A stretch of DNA of 17,241 bases from DATKKX01 sp035542775 (GTDB taxonomy: Bacteria > Planctomycetota > Phycisphaerae > UBA1845 > UTPLA1), in contig DATKKX010000068.1 in NCBI GenBank assembly GCA_035542775.1, forward strand, positions 1-17,241, written 5' to 3'. Position 1 is the first letter of the stretch. Each line of letters starts with the position of its first letter. Under the pieces are notes generated by a model that made no database searches, had not been told where the DNA came from, and saw only the letters and a program-made list of their open reading frames with translations. The translations under genes and the position numbers were made by a program. Shown here piece by piece: positions 16,546 through 17,241 of this stretch.

Positions 16546-17241
16546 GTGAACGAACCTGTTTCGGTCATCCTGGTCGGGATCGGCGGCTACGGGGAGGTCT
16601 ATCTCTCTGCCCTGCCGGATGAGATGCGAAGGGGCCGCTGTCGCCTGACGGCAGCAGTCGACCCGTCGCCCGAGCGATGTTCACGCCTCGCGGAACTGCG
16701 CTCCCAAGGCGTGCCGATCTACTCGTCGATGGAGGAGTTGCCCGCGCGCACTGATTCCGACGAGTTGATGGTCATCTCGTCGCCGATCCATCTCCACTGC
16801 CCCCACACCTGTCAGGCCCTCGCGCGGGGCAGCTATGTTCTGTGCGAGAAGCCCGCCGCGGCGACGGTTCAAGAAGTCGATCAGATGATCGAGTCCCGGG
16901 ATCACGCCGGGCGATTCGTGGCCATCGGCTATCAATGGTCCTACAGCAGCCCCATCCAGCGGCTCAAGCAGGACATCCAGGCGGGTTTGTTCGGGCAGCC
17001 GCGACGCCTGAAGAGTCTGTGCCTCTGGCCGCGAGACGCATCCTACTACGGACGGAACAGCTGGGCCGGACGATTGCGCGATGATCAGGGCCGATGGGTG
17101 CTGGACAGCCCGGCAAATAACGCCATGGCCCACGATCTGCATAACATGCTCTACGTGCTCGGCGATCGCGTTGAGACAAGTGCCGTTTCCAGCAGTGCCA
17201 CCTCGCACGGCAAGGTAGCGGCCGACGTCCTCGTCGGCCGT
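16546..17241 (+). CDS. Gfo/Idh/MocA family oxidoreductase, N-terminal part (3' end outside window)
   Basis: These NAD(P)-dependent dehydrogenases oxidise sugars, inositols or sugar derivatives. The frame starts at GTG 16546, 7 bases after the GH38 stop. The preceding GAGGTGAT (16532-16539) is a long anti-Shine-Dalgarno match that overlaps the GH38 stop codon. The frame is open for 232 codons to the window end. A Rossmann fold starts VILVGIGGYGEVY (7-19) with the GxGGxG loop. CEKP (100-103) is the conserved nicotinamide-side motif. NNAMAHDLHNMLYVLG (191-206) carries the usual catalytic-region histidine (H199). The last eight residues fall in a hairpin of the same repeat family as at 11165-11261, so the frame may be altered there. 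The operon suggests it handles a sugar released by GH38 or the upstream enzyme. Confidence 0.92.
   Translation, partial: MNEPVSVILVGIGGYGEVYLSALPDEMRRGRCRLTAAVDPSPERCSRLAELRSQGVPIYSSMEELPARTDSDELMVISSPIHLHCPHTCQALARGSYVLCEKPAAATVQEVDQMIESRDHAGRFVAIGYQWSYSSPIQRLKQDIQAGLFGQPRRLKSLCLWPRDASYYGRNSWAGRLRDDQGRWVLDSPANNAMAHDLHNMLYVLGDRVETSAVSSSATSHGKVAADVLVGR
17219..17240. repeat. Third copy of the REP-like hairpin, inside the oxidoreductase frame
   Basis: CGGCCGACG-TCCT-CGTCGGCCG forms a 9-bp stem with a 4-base loop. Its 20-base core matches the reverse complement of 11236-11255 at 19 of 20 positions (only one loop base differs). The flanks resemble the intergenic unit only loosely, and the window ends one base later, so the element may extend further. 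Confidence 0.55.

Noticed and set aside
1..17241. CRISPR array, tRNA, rRNA, insertion sequence or prophage
   Set aside because: No regularly spaced repeats, no cloverleaf with a TTCRA loop, no transposase or integrase gene and no terminal inverted repeats were found on reading both strands.

Overview
The window looks like planctomycete DNA (Phycisphaerae-like). It is GC-rich. It encodes a dockerin-like Ca-binding repeat pair of the kind common in Planctomycetota secreted proteins, secreted glycosidases with Sec, Tat and lipoprotein signals, and a Uro-D/corrinoid pair next to glycoside hydrolases. This assignment is an inference from protein style. There is no rRNA or other marker gene here.

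Layout. The left edge (2-628) carries the 3' end of aspartate ammonia-lyase. A 715-bp non-coding stretch follows, with two short perfect palindromes. Next come two exported carbohydrate-active proteins on the + strand: a secreted (alpha/alpha)6 enzyme resembling the glycogen-debranching C-terminal domain (1344-3656), and a multidomain DUF4038/apiosidase-like protein with dockerin-like, PKD and C-terminal beta domains (3890-6229). A corrinoid protein (6355-6996, - strand) lies divergent to a uroporphyrinogen-decarboxylase-type methyltransferase (7191-8225), which is closely coupled to a GH78 alpha-L-rhamnosidase lipoprotein (8237-11101). A repeat-rich gap holding a REP/BIME-like inverted pair separates this from a Tat-exported RidA protein (11293-11781, - strand). 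The right end is a tight + strand operon of leaderless, presumably cytoplasmic proteins: an (alpha/alpha)6 glycosidase-like protein (11916-13997), a GH38 alpha-mannosidase (14001-16538) and a Gfo/Idh/MocA oxidoreductase cut by the window edge (16546-17241).

How it may work together. Extracytoplasmic enzymes with rhamnosidase, apiosidase-like and debranching-like folds could trim a branched plant or algal glycan. Cytoplasmic enzymes (GH38, the other (alpha/alpha)6 protein, Gfo/Idh) could finish the oligosaccharides. The corrinoid/Uro-D pair suggests methyl transfer, possibly from methoxylated sugars or aglycones. No transporter, SusC/D pair, sensor or regulator gene is visible, so the substrate is inferred only. 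The most unusual DNA signals are a hairpin family with compensatory base changes (two copies at 11165-11261, a third inside the Gfo/Idh reading frame at 17219-17240) and a 14-bp perfect palindrome at 1002-1015.
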